From Calothrix sp. NIES-2098 (lineage in GTDB: Bacteria; Cyanobacteriota; Cyanobacteriia; Cyanobacteriales; Nostocaceae): DNA of 64,000 bases. Both the position numbers and the translations under genes were made by a program. The stretch is taken from positions 8,249,001-8,313,000 of the forward strand of contig AP018172.1 of the NCBI GenBank assembly GCA_002368175.1, in the 5' to 3' direction. Positions 17,574-26,350 of the stretch are shown here, piece after piece. Below the pieces are notes generated by a model. It had not been told where the DNA came from, searched no databases, and was given only the letters and a program-made list of their open reading frames with translations. The first letter of the stretch is position 1; each line of letters starts with the position of its first letter.

Positions 17574-17787
17574 TTATAGTGCTTCCCAATCTTCTCTACT
17601 GAGATTAGCTTGACGTAATATTCTATTAAGTAAGCTTGCGCTCTCCCTGATGCGGGTTAGGAATTGTTAGCTTAAATTCACCTTTTAGCATGTACTGATG
17701 TTTCCCACCTGAATAAGGCCCATCAAATCCTGCATCTTTGAGATAACGAATTAGATTTTGCCGATTGATTGCTCCAAAAGGTGGCAT
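17574..17787 (-). pseudogene. hicA toxin gene with a frameshift
   Basis: From ATG 17787 the reverse strand reads MPPFGAINRQNLIRYLKDAG, then GPYSGGKHQYMLKG with the catalytic histidine, and LTIPNPHQG, a clear HicA. After HQG the frame runs to TAA within four codons, whereas the +1 frame continues SASLLNRILRQANLSREDWE and ends at 17574 as HicA proteins do. The total of 214 bases is one more than a multiple of three, so a single-base insertion (or two-base loss) broke it. Its start overlaps the hicB stop (TAATG). Confidence 0.82.
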
Positions 17788-18029
17788 TAGGCAACCTCTT
17801 TCTGGACATTCAGGTTAATTCCGTCAAGTATCGGTAGAGTATGACCCAAACGTAATCCTAAAACGATCCACCCTTCCAGAGCCTCTTGTAAATCATCCCG
17901 GCAAGCTTCTAGTGTCGCAGCATTTGCCCACACACCTGGACACTCAGGAATTTCACTATAAAAAGTTCTATCTTCCAGCAACTCATAAGTTGCTTTGTGC
18001 ATTGCTGTATTGATGTAATCTGTCAACAT
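17787..18029 (-). CDS. HicB-like antitoxin
   Basis: An 80-aa HicB-domain protein: ATYELLEDRTFYSEIPECPGVWANA is represented by FYSEIPECPGVWA and then EACRDDLQEALEGWIVLGLRLG, the usual order. It ends QKEVA with the TAA overlapping the ATG of the broken hicA. Antitoxin-first order on the minus strand. With the toxin frameshifted, this antitoxin is probably a survivor that could still buffer HicA toxins encoded elsewhere. Confidence 0.85.
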   Translation of the reverse strand: MLTDYINTAMHKATYELLEDRTFYSEIPECPGVWANAATLEACRDDLQEALEGWIVLGLRLGHTLPILDGINLNVQKEVA

Positions 18030-18298
18030 TTCTATTTTTGAGACTGAATATAATTACTATATTCCCTTTACAATAGTTAAATTTTAGAGTTATTAGCTAT
18101 AAAACGGCGTGTAATTGTTGAAATAGCTCCATAAACAGGTGATTGCGCTGTATGGGGGTATTTTCGGTCAATTTCCACAATTTATTAGATGTTTAATATT
18201 TTATCAAAAACAGCCGGAATCAATTAGATTGACTCATGGTGCGATCGCACGGAAGATTACTGTTTAATGAGCGATCACCACATTCAGGCATGAGTCGT

Positions 18299-18508
18299 CA
18301 TCATCATGCAAGATCGCGTAACACTAACGCTTAATGCCCTCATCATCATGCAAGATCGCGTAACATTAACGCTTAATGCCCTCATCATCATGCAAGATCG
18401 CGTAACATTAACGCTTAATGCCCTCATTATCATGCAAGATCGCGTAACATTAACGCTTAGTGTCGTCACGATCGTGCAAGATCGCGTAACATTAACGCTT
18501 AATGCCGT
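18299..18508. repeat. Five-unit 42-bp tandem repeat
   Basis: Units start at 18299, 18341, 18383, 18425 and 18467, each CATCATCATGCAAGATCGCG, then TAACATTAACGCTTAATGCC and two more bases. Units 2 and 3 are identical, units 4 and 5 diverge, and the flanks are partly decayed copies. There are no spacers, so it is not a CRISPR. Because 42 is a multiple of three, both strands stay open, but these reading frames are not likely genes. Confidence 0.9.
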
Positions 18509-18572
18509 CCGATCGAGACTTAAGATCGTCTAATTCAGGCTTAAGGTAGTAATATTCAGGCTAAAAATTAAG

Positions 18573-18615
18573 GCGATCGCGCTTTCAACACTAGACAACG
18601 CGATCGCAATAATTT
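18573..18615. repeat. Dispersed 43-bp repeat, copy 2
   Basis: GCGATCGCGCTTTCAACACT followed by CAACGCGATCGCAATAATTT, matching the copy at 17497-17540 with a few changes. Confidence 0.7.
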
Positions 18616-18628
18616 CTGTCCTACATCT

Positions 18629-19588
18629 CTACATCTGGCTAATTAAATGCAGCTGACTTGCTACGGCATTTATTAGATGATGGGTAATCGGGAGGCTATC
18701 AACTACCATCCCCAGACACAACAGCATCATGTAAGAAATGGAATAGAGAAATAGCTGTCTGGCAATCGTCCGATCCTCTGGGTTTTGTAGTAAGCGCCAA
18801 GCTTTGTGAATGAATACAGCACCTAAACCAAGAGCGATCGCTCCATAAACAATGCCACTGTCGTGTAACGGATAAACCAGTAACAGTGTGGTAGCTACTG
18901 TTGCCAAAGTATAGTACCAAATTTGCTTCACTGTGGCGGGATCGCCTACAACCAAAGGCAGCATGGGGATTCCCACCTTGGCGTAGTCATCGCGAATCAT
19001 CAATGCTAAAGCCCAAAAATGAGGCGGTGTCCAGAGAAAGACGCTGGCAAAAATAACCCATGCTCCCCAGTTTAACGTACCTGTAACAGCAGCCCAACCT
19101 ACTAATGCCGGAATTGCCCCAGCTGCCCCACCAATTACAATATTCTGGGTAGTATGGCGTTTGAGCCAGTGGGTATAAACTACAACATAATACACTATGC
19201 CAGCGAAAGCCAGGAGGGCGGCGAGGAGGTTGGCGAAAACTGTCAGTAAGGTAAAAGAAATCATAGCCAGAGCGATCGCAAAAATCAAAGCGCCTCTGGG
19301 CTGTACCTTACCGGAAGGAATCGGACGATGGCGCGTCCGTTCCATTTCATAATCAATATCGCGATCGTAGATACAGTTAATTGCTTGGGCACTAGCAGCA
19401 GCCAAAGTGCCGCCAGTCATAGTTACTAGCAACAGCACTAAATCTACTTGTCCCTTAGCAGCAATCCACATACTGCCAGCAGTGGTAATTAACAGCAACG
19501 GAATAATCCGCGGCTTAGTTAGCTGGTAGTAACTTTGAATTACCTGTAGAAATGTCTCGTGGTGGCGAGAGACATTAGTCTCAATCAT
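18629..19588 (-). CDS. ctaB: Protoheme IX farnesyltransferase (heme O synthase)
   Basis: CtaB adds a farnesyl group to heme b, giving heme O, in the cytoplasmic membrane. The 319-aa protein has about nine membrane segments and the prenyltransferase signature AINCIYDRDIDYEMERTRHR near residues 68-87 with the metal-binding aspartates, plus LKRHTTQNIVIGGAAGA and PPHFWALALMIRDDY. Length is normal. It lies downstream of ctaA on the same strand, separated by 197 bases of G-rich repeats. Together they supply heme A to the CoxA encoded divergently. Confidence 0.95.
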   Translation of the reverse strand: MIETNVSRHHETFLQVIQSYYQLTKPRIIPLLLITTAGSMWIAAKGQVDLVLLLVTMTGGTLAAASAQAINCIYDRDIDYEMERTRHRPIPSGKVQPRGALIFAIALAMISFTLLTVFANLLAALLAFAGIVYYVVVYTHWLKRHTTQNIVIGGAAGAIPALVGWAAVTGTLNWGAWVIFASVFLWTPPHFWALALMIRDDYAKVGIPMLPLVVGDPATVKQIWYYTLATVATTLLLVYPLHDSGIVYGAIALGLGAVFIHKAWRLLQNPEDRTIARQLFLYSISYMMLLCLGMVVDSLPITHHLINAVASQLHLISQM

Positions 19589-19669
19589 TTTGGCTCTATT
19601 TCCTGATTTTTCAACAAGTTATGTACAGCCCTTGCTCATACCGAATCGCCACTGAGGCTAAGGGAGGGT

Positions 19670-19720
19670 GGAGGGGAGAGGGGGGAGTGTGGGGAGTGTG
19701 GGGAGTGTGGGGAGAAGCGA
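19670..19720. repeat. GTGTGGGGA tandem repeats between ctaB and ctaA
   Basis: Nonamer GTGTGGGGA repeated about four times, followed by a related C-rich stretch. Same family as 15028-15080 and 24190-24235. Confidence 0.75.
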
Positions 19721-19785
19721 ATCCACTTAGCTCTCCCCCATTTTCCTTATCCTCCCACACTCCTTGTTTGCCCTATGCCCAATAT

Positions 19786-20760
19786 TCAATGCGATCCATT
19801 CGCTGGTGTGTTGGTGGCAGGGACGGTTACAGCCACAGGGTATGTGTTGGGTTCGCGGCTAGCAAACCAGTCGCGTAATGCTAGGACGGTGAAAGCTACC
19901 AAAGTACCGAGTAAAGCTGCGCCTACAGCTTGGTGAGTGACGGTAAGCGGCTCGACTTGTAGGCGTAATTTAAAAGTGGCAACGCCCAAGAGAATTTGCA
20001 GTAGCAGCAAGCCACCTGCCATATTTGCCAGTCGTCGCAAAGCTGGATGCAGTGCTGGTCTTTGCCAAGATATCAAGACTACTGCCAAGGTTGCGACTGT
20101 GGGGGGTACTAAGCCAAAGATATGGCTGTACATCACCGTACAAAGTTGGGATGTACCCAAACACTGGTGAAGTGCCCAGCGAGACCCTACCAAGGCACCT
20201 AGTAGACTTTGTAGGTAAACCAAAATAGCGGCTGATAAACCCAACCAAGGTAAATTGCCAACGTTGCCAGTACCTTGGTAAGGGGTGAGTGCTGTACCGA
20301 TAATCAGTAAGGTGATAAAAAATAACAGCGCTGTTCCTAAATGGGCAGTGACAATATCAAACCGTAACAGTTCGGTGACGGTGAGACCTCCCAAGATGCC
20401 TTGGAAGACGATTAAAAACAGGGCAAATGTGGAAGCCCAAGGCAACCATTGAGGTAAAGCACGACGATACCACCAAGATAGACCAACAAGTGCGATCGCG
20501 CTGACACCAATCAAAGCTGCGTCCAATCTATGAAACCATTCCAAAAATACTTGGAAATTCATTTGCTTGGCTGGCACTAATTCTCCATAACACAAAGGCC
20601 AGTCTGGGCAAGCAAGTCCTGCGTTCATCACTCGCGTAGCACTGCCTATTGCCATCAAAATTAAGGTGGCGATGCAGATCTTCCAAACCAAACGCCGAAT
20701 CATTTCTGGTGGTTTGGAATCTGCTGCTTCATTTTGTTGTTGTAGGACAAATTCGTTCAT
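19786..20760 (-). CDS. ctaA: Heme A synthase
   Basis: CtaA (COX15) oxidises the C8 methyl of heme O to the formyl of heme A. The 324-aa protein has eight predicted membrane spans, the early GLACPDWPLCYGELVP with a cysteine pair, and heme-ligand histidines in LEWFHRLDA, VTAHLG, MYSHIFG and VTHQAVGA. The C-terminal 25 residues are low complexity. ATG 20760 opens the frame and the 418-base gap to coxB is the divergent promoter region. The cta genes beside coxBAC match the arrangement of the housekeeping oxidase in other Nostocales. Confidence 0.94.
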   Translation of the reverse strand: MNEFVLQQQNEAADSKPPEMIRRLVWKICIATLILMAIGSATRVMNAGLACPDWPLCYGELVPAKQMNFQVFLEWFHRLDAALIGVSAIALVGLSWWYRRALPQWLPWASTFALFLIVFQGILGGLTVTELLRFDIVTAHLGTALLFFITLLIIGTALTPYQGTGNVGNLPWLGLSAAILVYLQSLLGALVGSRWALHQCLGTSQLCTVMYSHIFGLVPPTVATLAVVLISWQRPALHPALRRLANMAGGLLLLQILLGVATFKLRLQVEPLTVTHQAVGAALLGTLVAFTVLALRDWFASREPNTYPVAVTVPATNTPANGSH

Positions 20761-21178
20761 GAACGATACCTTCTGCCCACTCTTGAGTAGAGCTACTTAA
20801 AATTATTAGTTTGTCAGTCACGACTCATCTCCACCCTAGCGTATACGACTAGAGTTGATAGATTAGCTTTCAGTTATACTTTTCACCTACACTTTGGATC
20901 GCTCTTGGTACTTTTTGCCAAAAGCTTTAGGTATTTTTCAAGTTGTTGAGAGTTATTTGATTGCAATAAAGTTTACTATCTAAATTTATTCTTAAATTTT
21001 TCCCATGATTCACATCTATCCTTGGCAATATCTGATAAAACTCTTTTACTCAAAAATATTTATGTAGCCTAAAAAATTAATAAAAATTTCAGACCTTAAT
21101 AGCCCAGAATTGATGGACTGCACTACCTTAGTAAGTGTGCAGCTTTGAGATAACGTAGTAAATTCATTCAAGTAAGCC
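20761..21178. other. Divergent promoter region ctaA / coxB
   Basis: AT-rich, no ORF. I looked for GTA-N8-TAC NtcA boxes and saw none. Confidence 0.5.
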
Positions 21179-22273
21179 GTGAAAATTCCAAGTTCGATCT
21201 GGACATTACTCATTGGCATTGTGCTAACGCTAGTCAGCCTTTGGTACGGTCAAAATCACGGTCTGTTGCCAACAGCAGCCTCTGATGAAGCCGTCTTAGT
21301 TGATGGTTTGTTTAACACAATGATGATTGTCTCCACAGGCATATTTCTAATTGTTGAAGGTGTTTTGATTTACGCTGCTATTAAATATCGGCGGCGACCT
21401 GGTGACAATGAAGACGGGCTACCGGTGGAAGGTAACGTACCTCTAGAAATACTCTGGACGGCGATCCCAGCGATTATAGTTATTGGTATTTCTGTATACA
21501 GTTTTGATGTCTACAACGAAATTGGTGGCTTCGATCCCCATGCTGTACATGAAGCCCCAATTACTCAAAATATGTCGATGAATATGCCTGGGGCAGCTAT
21601 TGCCGCAACATTAAACGATACGCCTCCCAGCACAGAACCCAATCTCAATCAGCAAAAATCTGATGAGGCGATGCAAGACCCAGCTACCGCCGCAGTCCGC
21701 AATGCTGACCAAATTCCGCAAAAACAAAACGCTCCGGGGATCGGGATTGTTTCTCCCACCATTGGGGGAACTCCAGACAAAGCCGGGAAACCCCCAGCAT
21801 TGGCAATTAACGTCACCGGTCTTCAGTACGCCTGGATTTTTACCTATCCAGAAACAGGCGTAACCACAGGCGAACTCCACGTTCCCATTGGGCGTGAAGT
21901 ACAAGTCAATATGACAGCCAATGATGTCATCCACGCTTTCTGGGTGCCAGAGTTTCGCTTGAAGCAAGATGTTATCCCTGGTAGACAGAGCGAGATCCGC
22001 TTCACACCCAACAAAGAAGGTGATTATGCTCTGATCTGTGCTGAACTTTGTGGCCCTTACCACGGTGCAATGAGAACACAAGTGGTTGTACAAAGCCAAG
22101 AAAATTTCGACACATGGATGCAAGAGCAGCAAGTAGCTAGCCGTGAAACGCTGAATCAAGCCGTTGCTCTGAACCCAGCCGATCTATCCCCTCATGAATT
22201 CCTGGCTCCCTACACAAAGGATATGGGAATTAAACCTGAAGTACTCAATCAAGTTCACCCTGCTCATCATTAG
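21179..22273 (+). CDS. coxB: Cytochrome c oxidase subunit II
   Basis: Subunit II takes electrons from cytochrome c or plastocyanin through its CuA centre on the periplasmic or lumenal side. The 364-aa protein has two N-terminal membrane helices (about 5-23 and 42-66), then a long Met/His/Asn linker (about 115-205), and a cupredoxin domain with HAFWVPEF and the CuA loop CAELCGPYHGAM. GTG is the start, with AAG bases before it. First gene of coxBAC. The linker is longer than in the usual subunit II and may be flexible. Confidence 0.95.
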   Translation: MKIPSSIWTLLIGIVLTLVSLWYGQNHGLLPTAASDEAVLVDGLFNTMMIVSTGIFLIVEGVLIYAAIKYRRRPGDNEDGLPVEGNVPLEILWTAIPAIIVIGISVYSFDVYNEIGGFDPHAVHEAPITQNMSMNMPGAAIAATLNDTPPSTEPNLNQQKSDEAMQDPATAAVRNADQIPQKQNAPGIGIVSPTIGGTPDKAGKPPALAINVTGLQYAWIFTYPETGVTTGELHVPIGREVQVNMTANDVIHAFWVPEFRLKQDVIPGRQSEIRFTPNKEGDYALICAELCGPYHGAMRTQVVVQSQENFDTWMQEQQVASRETLNQAVALNPADLSPHEFLAPYTKDMGIKPEVLNQVHPAHH

Positions 22274-22410
22274 TCATTGGTCATTAGTCATTGGTGAACC
22301 AGTGCGGTCTTGGGGGTTTCCCCCATGAGCAACTGGTGAACCCGAAGGGTCATTAGTCATCAAATAAATGACAAAGGACAAATGACAAAGGACAAAGGAC
22401 AAAAAACCCT
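22274..22410. repeat. Heptamer repeats with embedded hairpin element between coxB and coxA
   Basis: TCATTAG/TCATTGG heptamers and TGACAAA/GGACAAA heptamers surround a hairpin (22298-22337): outer arms ACCAGT/ACTGGT, inner arms GGGGG-TTT-CCCCC. A 9-bp direct repeat TGGTGAACC occurs at 22292-22300 and 22334-22342. Confidence 0.75.
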
Positions 22411-24147
22411 ATGACCCAAGCTCAAATACAAGAAACTGCCAATATTCCTGCCCGGATTGAAGAACCAGGGGAGAGAAAATGGCAAGATTACTTTACCTTT
22501 AATACCGACCATAAGGTAATTGGCATTCAATACCTAGTTACTACCTTCATTTTTTACTGTATAGGCGGCGTTTTAGCTGACTTAGTGCGTACAGAACTAC
22601 GTACCCCAGAAGTAGATTTTGTGACGCCGGAAGTCTACAACAGTTTATTTACGCTGCACGCCACAATCATGATTTTCTTGTGGATTGTGCCAGCTGGTAC
22701 GGGGTTTGCTAACTACCTGATTCCCCTCATGATTGGGGCTAAGGATATGGCATTCCCCAAACTAAATGCTGTGGCCTTTTGGATGATCCCGCCTGCTGGT
22801 TTGCTGCTAATCGCTAGTTTAGTGGTAGGAGACGCACCAGATGCAGGTTGGACTTCTTACCCTCCCTTGAGCTTGGTAACAGGTCAAGTAGGTGAGGGCA
22901 TTTGGATTATGAGTGTCTTGGTATTAGGGACATCATCAATTCTGGGCGCACTTAATTTCCTCGTTACTATCCTCAGAATGCGTACCCCAGGCATGGGTTT
23001 CCATCAAATGCCCTTGTTCTGTTGGTCAATATTTGCCACCTCAGCGCTGGTGTTGGTATCAACGCCAGTGTTAGCTGCGGGTTTAATTCTGCTGGCTTTT
23101 GACTTATTCGCCGGCACGACTTTCTTTAACCCAACTGGGGGTGGCGATCCGGTTGTCTACCAGCATATGTTCTGGTTTTACTCGCACCCAGCGGTTTATA
23201 TCATGATTTTGCCTTTCTTCGGGGCAATTTCTGAGGTGATCCCGGTTCATTCTCGCAAGCCGATTTTTGGCTATAAAGCGATCGCTTACTCCAGTTTAGC
23301 TATCAGCTTTTTAGGGCTAATTGTTTGGGCGCACCATATGTTTACCAGCGGTATCCCTGGCTGGTTGCGGATGTTCTTTATGATCACCACCATGATCATT
23401 GCCGTACCTACAGGAATTAAGATTTTCAGCTGGTTGGGAACAATGTGGGGCGGTAAAATCCAACTCAATACTGCCATGTTGTTTGCAATGGGGTTTGTCG
23501 GCACCTTTGTGATTGGCGGGATTAGCGGCGTCATGTTGGCAGCTGTACCCTTTGATATTCACGTCCACGACACTTATTTTGTAGTCGCACACCTACATTA
23601 CGTCCTGTTTGGTGGTAGCGTGCTGGGCATTTATGCGGCGATGTACCACTGGTTTCCCAAAATGACAGGGCGGATGATTAATGAATTTTGGGGTAAGGTT
23701 CATTTTGTCTTGACCATTGTCGGTTTGAATATGGCGTTCTTACCGATGCATAAGTTAGGGATGATGGGTATGAACCGCCGTGTCGCCCAATATGACCCTA
23801 AATTCACGTTTTTGAACGAAATCTGCACTTACGGTGCTTATATACTTGCAGTTTCGACATTTCCCTTTATCATCAACGCAATTTGGAGTTGGTTGTACGG
23901 AGAAAAAGCTGGTAATAATCCTTGGCGGGGACTAACCTTAGAGTGGATGACTACTTCACCGCCAGCGATCGAGAATTTTGATGAACTCCCAGTACTGGCT
24001 ACAGGCCCCTATGACTACGGCTTGGAAAGGGCTAAAGAAGGTGTACCCCTATCAGACCCCAATCCAGTTTTGTCTGCTGGTGTGAACTCGGTATTAAGAG
24101 CCGAACCTGACGAGCCATATCCATCAATCACTGCTGAAAAAGAATAA
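22411..24147 (+). CDS. coxA: Cytochrome c oxidase subunit I
   Basis: The catalytic subunit with heme a, heme a3 and CuB, reducing O2 and pumping protons. The 578-aa protein has twelve membrane helices, LHATIMIFLWIVP (low-spin heme ligand), the CuB motif FYSHPAVYIMILP, HHMFTSG, and HVHDTYFVVAHLHYVLFGG with the paired heme ligands. The motif YSHPxV, without the HPEV glutamate, marks the A2 subtype of heme-copper oxidases. Preceded by heptamer repeats and followed by coxC after 117 bases of C-rich repeats. Confidence 0.96.
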   Translation: MTQAQIQETANIPARIEEPGERKWQDYFTFNTDHKVIGIQYLVTTFIFYCIGGVLADLVRTELRTPEVDFVTPEVYNSLFTLHATIMIFLWIVPAGTGFANYLIPLMIGAKDMAFPKLNAVAFWMIPPAGLLLIASLVVGDAPDAGWTSYPPLSLVTGQVGEGIWIMSVLVLGTSSILGALNFLVTILRMRTPGMGFHQMPLFCWSIFATSALVLVSTPVLAAGLILLAFDLFAGTTFFNPTGGGDPVVYQHMFWFYSHPAVYIMILPFFGAISEVIPVHSRKPIFGYKAIAYSSLAISFLGLIVWAHHMFTSGIPGWLRMFFMITTMIIAVPTGIKIFSWLGTMWGGKIQLNTAMLFAMGFVGTFVIGGISGVMLAAVPFDIHVHDTYFVVAHLHYVLFGGSVLGIYAAMYHWFPKMTGRMINEFWGKVHFVLTIVGLNMAFLPMHKLGMMGMNRRVAQYDPKFTFLNEICTYGAYILAVSTFPFIINAIWSWLYGEKAGNNPWRGLTLEWMTTSPPAIENFDELPVLATGPYDYGLERAKEGVPLSDPNPVLSAGVNSVLRAEPDEPYPSITAEKE

Positions 24148-24189
24148 GCGTAGGGCATTGGGGATGGGGAAAATCGGGAGATGGGGAAG

Positions 24190-24235
24190 AAAACTCCCCA
24201 CACTCCCCACACTCCCCACACTCCCCACACCTAAC
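24190..24235. repeat. ACTCCCCAC tandem repeats between coxA and coxC
   Basis: Nonamer ACTCCCCAC repeated about four times, the complement of the repeats at 19670-19720. Confidence 0.75.
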
Positions 24236-24264
24236 TCTCACCTATCCTCTAACACTCAAGATTC

Positions 24265-24888
24265 ATGCAAAGTCAAACTATTGACACAGCACAAACAGAA
24301 CTGAATCATCACCACAGTGCGGAAGCCGCCCATGCTCATGAAGGACATCCAGACCATCGGTTGTTTGGGCTAATTGTCTTCCTAATTGCTGAGGGGATGA
24401 TTTTTATGGGTTTGTTCGGAGCTTATTTAGCTTTCCGTTCTACCTTACCTGTATGGCCGCCCGCTGGCACGCCAGAATTAGAACTATTACTACCTGGAGT
24501 TAACACCGTCAATCTAATTGCTAGTAGCTTTGTCATGCACAATGCTGACACTGCGATCAAAAAGAATAATACAAGCGGTGCCCGTACTTGGTTGGCAATT
24601 ACTGCCGCAATGGGTGCTATTTTCTTGGTAGGTCAAGTATATGAATACACCCATCTAGAATTTGGTTTAACTACCAATTTATTTGCCAGTGCATTTTATG
24701 TTTTGACTGGCTTTCACGGTTTGCACGTTACCCTTGGCGTTTTGGCGATTCTAGCTGTATTGTGGCGATCGCGCCGTCCGGGTCATTATAGTAGCGAACA
24801 TCACTTCGGTATTGAAGCTGCGGAAATTTACTGGCACTTTGTGGACGTGATTTGGATTATTCTTTTCGGATTGTTGTATCTACTCTAA
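24265..24888 (+). CDS. coxC: Cytochrome c oxidase subunit III
   Basis: The 207-aa integral membrane subunit has five spans; conserved elements include LIAEGMIFMGLFGAYLAFR, QVYEYTHLEF, LTGFHGLHVTLG and the C-terminal AAEIYWHFVDVIWIILF. It stabilises subunit I. The first 30 residues are His-rich (NHHHSAEAAHAHEGHPDHR). Last gene of coxBAC, followed by a strong terminator at 24931-24953. Confidence 0.95.
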   Translation: MQSQTIDTAQTELNHHHSAEAAHAHEGHPDHRLFGLIVFLIAEGMIFMGLFGAYLAFRSTLPVWPPAGTPELELLLPGVNTVNLIASSFVMHNADTAIKKNNTSGARTWLAITAAMGAIFLVGQVYEYTHLEFGLTTNLFASAFYVLTGFHGLHVTLGVLAILAVLWRSRRPGHYSSEHHFGIEAAEIYWHFVDVIWIILFGLLYLL

Positions 24889-24930
24889 GTAATAGTAAGT
24901 AGTTGTTCACTCCACGCGAATAACTACCCG

Positions 24931-24953
24931 ACCCCCGCCTTGGGGGTTTTTTT
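24931..24953 (+). terminator. Intrinsic terminator of coxBAC
   Basis: Stem ACCCCC/GGGGGT, loop GCCTT, followed by a run of seven T. Confidence 0.9.
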
Positions 24954-25009
24954 ATCCGTAGTACTGAGTGAGGCGGTTTGTGTTACCAAGATAATTTCGT
25001 GCAATCGCG

Positions 25010-25435
25010 CTAATTTCCCAGCGTCCAATCTTCAAACCGCAACCCAGGTACGCAAGAAAAATCGCGATCGTTCCGCGTTACCAAAATAGCATCATGAGAA
25101 ATTGCAATTGACGCTATTCTTAAATCTTGCGTACCAATACGGATTTTTTGACGCAGCAATTCTACATAGCAATTAGCAGCTTTTTGGCTAAAGGGAAGTA
25201 AATTAATACTGAGAAAGTAATTATATGTCGCTTGCAGCCGGGAGTATGCTATTACCAATTTATCCAAAGAATCAGCTTGCCTAATTACATTAAATCTTCC
25301 ACGAACCTGTTCTTCAAATGTAATAATTGTCACGGCTAAGTTTTCAGGAGACGTTGTACCAATACGATTACTAACAATAGGGTGTCCATTTTGAAAAAGC
25401 GAGACACAATCCGTATCCAATATCCACAAACTCAC
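25010..25435 (-). CDS. PIN-domain toxin (VapC-like)
   Basis: VapC toxins are Mg-dependent RNases. This 141-aa protein has the PIN acidic quartet pattern: LWILDTDCVSLF at the N-terminus, ITFEEQVRG in the middle, and DLRIASIAISHDAILVTRN, DRDF at the end. Its start overlaps the upstream antitoxin-like gene by four bases, typical for a coupled toxin-antitoxin operon. The antitoxin is HicB-like instead of the usual AbrB or RHH type. The target RNA is unknown. Confidence 0.87.
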   Translation of the reverse strand: MSLWILDTDCVSLFQNGHPIVSNRIGTTSPENLAVTIITFEEQVRGRFNVIRQADSLDKLVIAYSRLQATYNYFLSINLLPFSQKAANCYVELLRQKIRIGTQDLRIASIAISHDAILVTRNDRDFSCVPGLRFEDWTLGN

Positions 25436-25815
25436 GCTTCTGTTCTCTCTTCTGCATCAAATTTGCGAGAATTTTCTGCCATTTCTGCATCAAGTTCTCG
25501 ACGATATTCATCAATATATGCCAAAACCTCATCGAACATTGGATCGTCCTTAAACATACCTGCAAATTTCATCCAAGGATGCTCGGTTTTTGGTGCTTCT
25601 ATTTCTTGAACAATAATTTCTACATTTTGTAATCGATTATTCACAAGTTCGTGCAAATTATATAGCGCTTCTTCGCGCGTTGGTGCAAATACCTGACAGT
25701 CTGGTAAACCCCAAACTGTTGCTTGATATCCGCCTTCTTTGGCTTCTACTAATACTGAATAGTTAAGTTTGGATGAGTCATTAGCTATATTTTTTGGCAA
25801 ATTAATAGTCATCAA
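25432..25815 (-). CDS. HicB-like antitoxin paired with the PIN toxin
   Basis: The 127-aa protein starts MMTINLPKNIANDSS, then the HicB fold (YSVLVEAKEGGYQATVWGLP, APTREEALYNLHELVN). The C-terminal part, HPWMKFAGMFKDDPMFDEVL, YIDEYRRELDAEMAE, is the toxin-wrapping tail seen in antitoxins of VapC modules. So a HicB-type body carries a VapB-type tail. It is first in the operon and overlaps the toxin start. No DNA-binding helix-turn-helix is obvious. Confidence 0.8.
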   Translation of the reverse strand: MMTINLPKNIANDSSKLNYSVLVEAKEGGYQATVWGLPDCQVFAPTREEALYNLHELVNNRLQNVEIIVQEIEAPKTEHPWMKFAGMFKDDPMFDEVLAYIDEYRRELDAEMAENSRKFDAEERTEA

Positions 25816-26350
25816 ATTTCTCTACTTTGTCTTGTCGTGGCTAGATATATTGTAAATCCGTTGCCGATCCGCTAGAAATTTAGCTGTGGAACCAGCCAAT
25901 ATCTACCGCAAAGAAGCATAGCTTCTACGTACTCCATCCTCAAGAGTTACATAATATGATGATGCGATCGCATTAACTTCATACCCAAGCAGCCTCACTG
26001 AAAGGCAGTGTAGGAGTATGTTATATGGAAGTGTGTTTGCCACAAGCTTTTGAAACTTGGCATTTATAACTCTAATCTTGCCAAGATATTAATTAATCAG
26101 TCCAAAAAATTACATCGTGATGTAAGTTTTTGGTAAAATAACCTCATACATTTTCTCGGTTTAAATACCTATATAAATCAAATAATTTAACCATGTCACC
26201 AATCTTAGAATTAGGCGAACACTAATACCAAGCTTGGAAAAATTTTAGAAAATAAATATCAAGCAACTAAGCAGATGATAAGGCAGAACCTCAAGCAGGC
26301 TCTACAACAAAACTATAACTTGTTAGCAATTTAGTAGGTAGATACGCCAA
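25816..26350. other. Intergenic region before the 26.35 kb kinase
   Basis: Contains isolated HIP1 sites and AT-rich DNA. A short ATG frame at 26193 stops after ten codons. Nothing else is recognised. Confidence 0.5.

Larger units (their letters stand above)
18030..18628. other. Repeat-filled intergenic region before ctaB 3' end
   Basis: Holds the 42-bp tandem array (18299-18508), decayed flanks and the second 43-bp dispersed repeat. No credible gene. Confidence 0.65.

Noticed and set aside
18299..18508. Possible CRISPR array
   Set aside because: The repeat units are contiguous and there are no unique spacers, and no cas gene is near.
18284..18533. Open frames on both strands within the tandem repeat
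   Set aside because: They exist only because the repeat period is 42; the translations are pure repeats without start signals.
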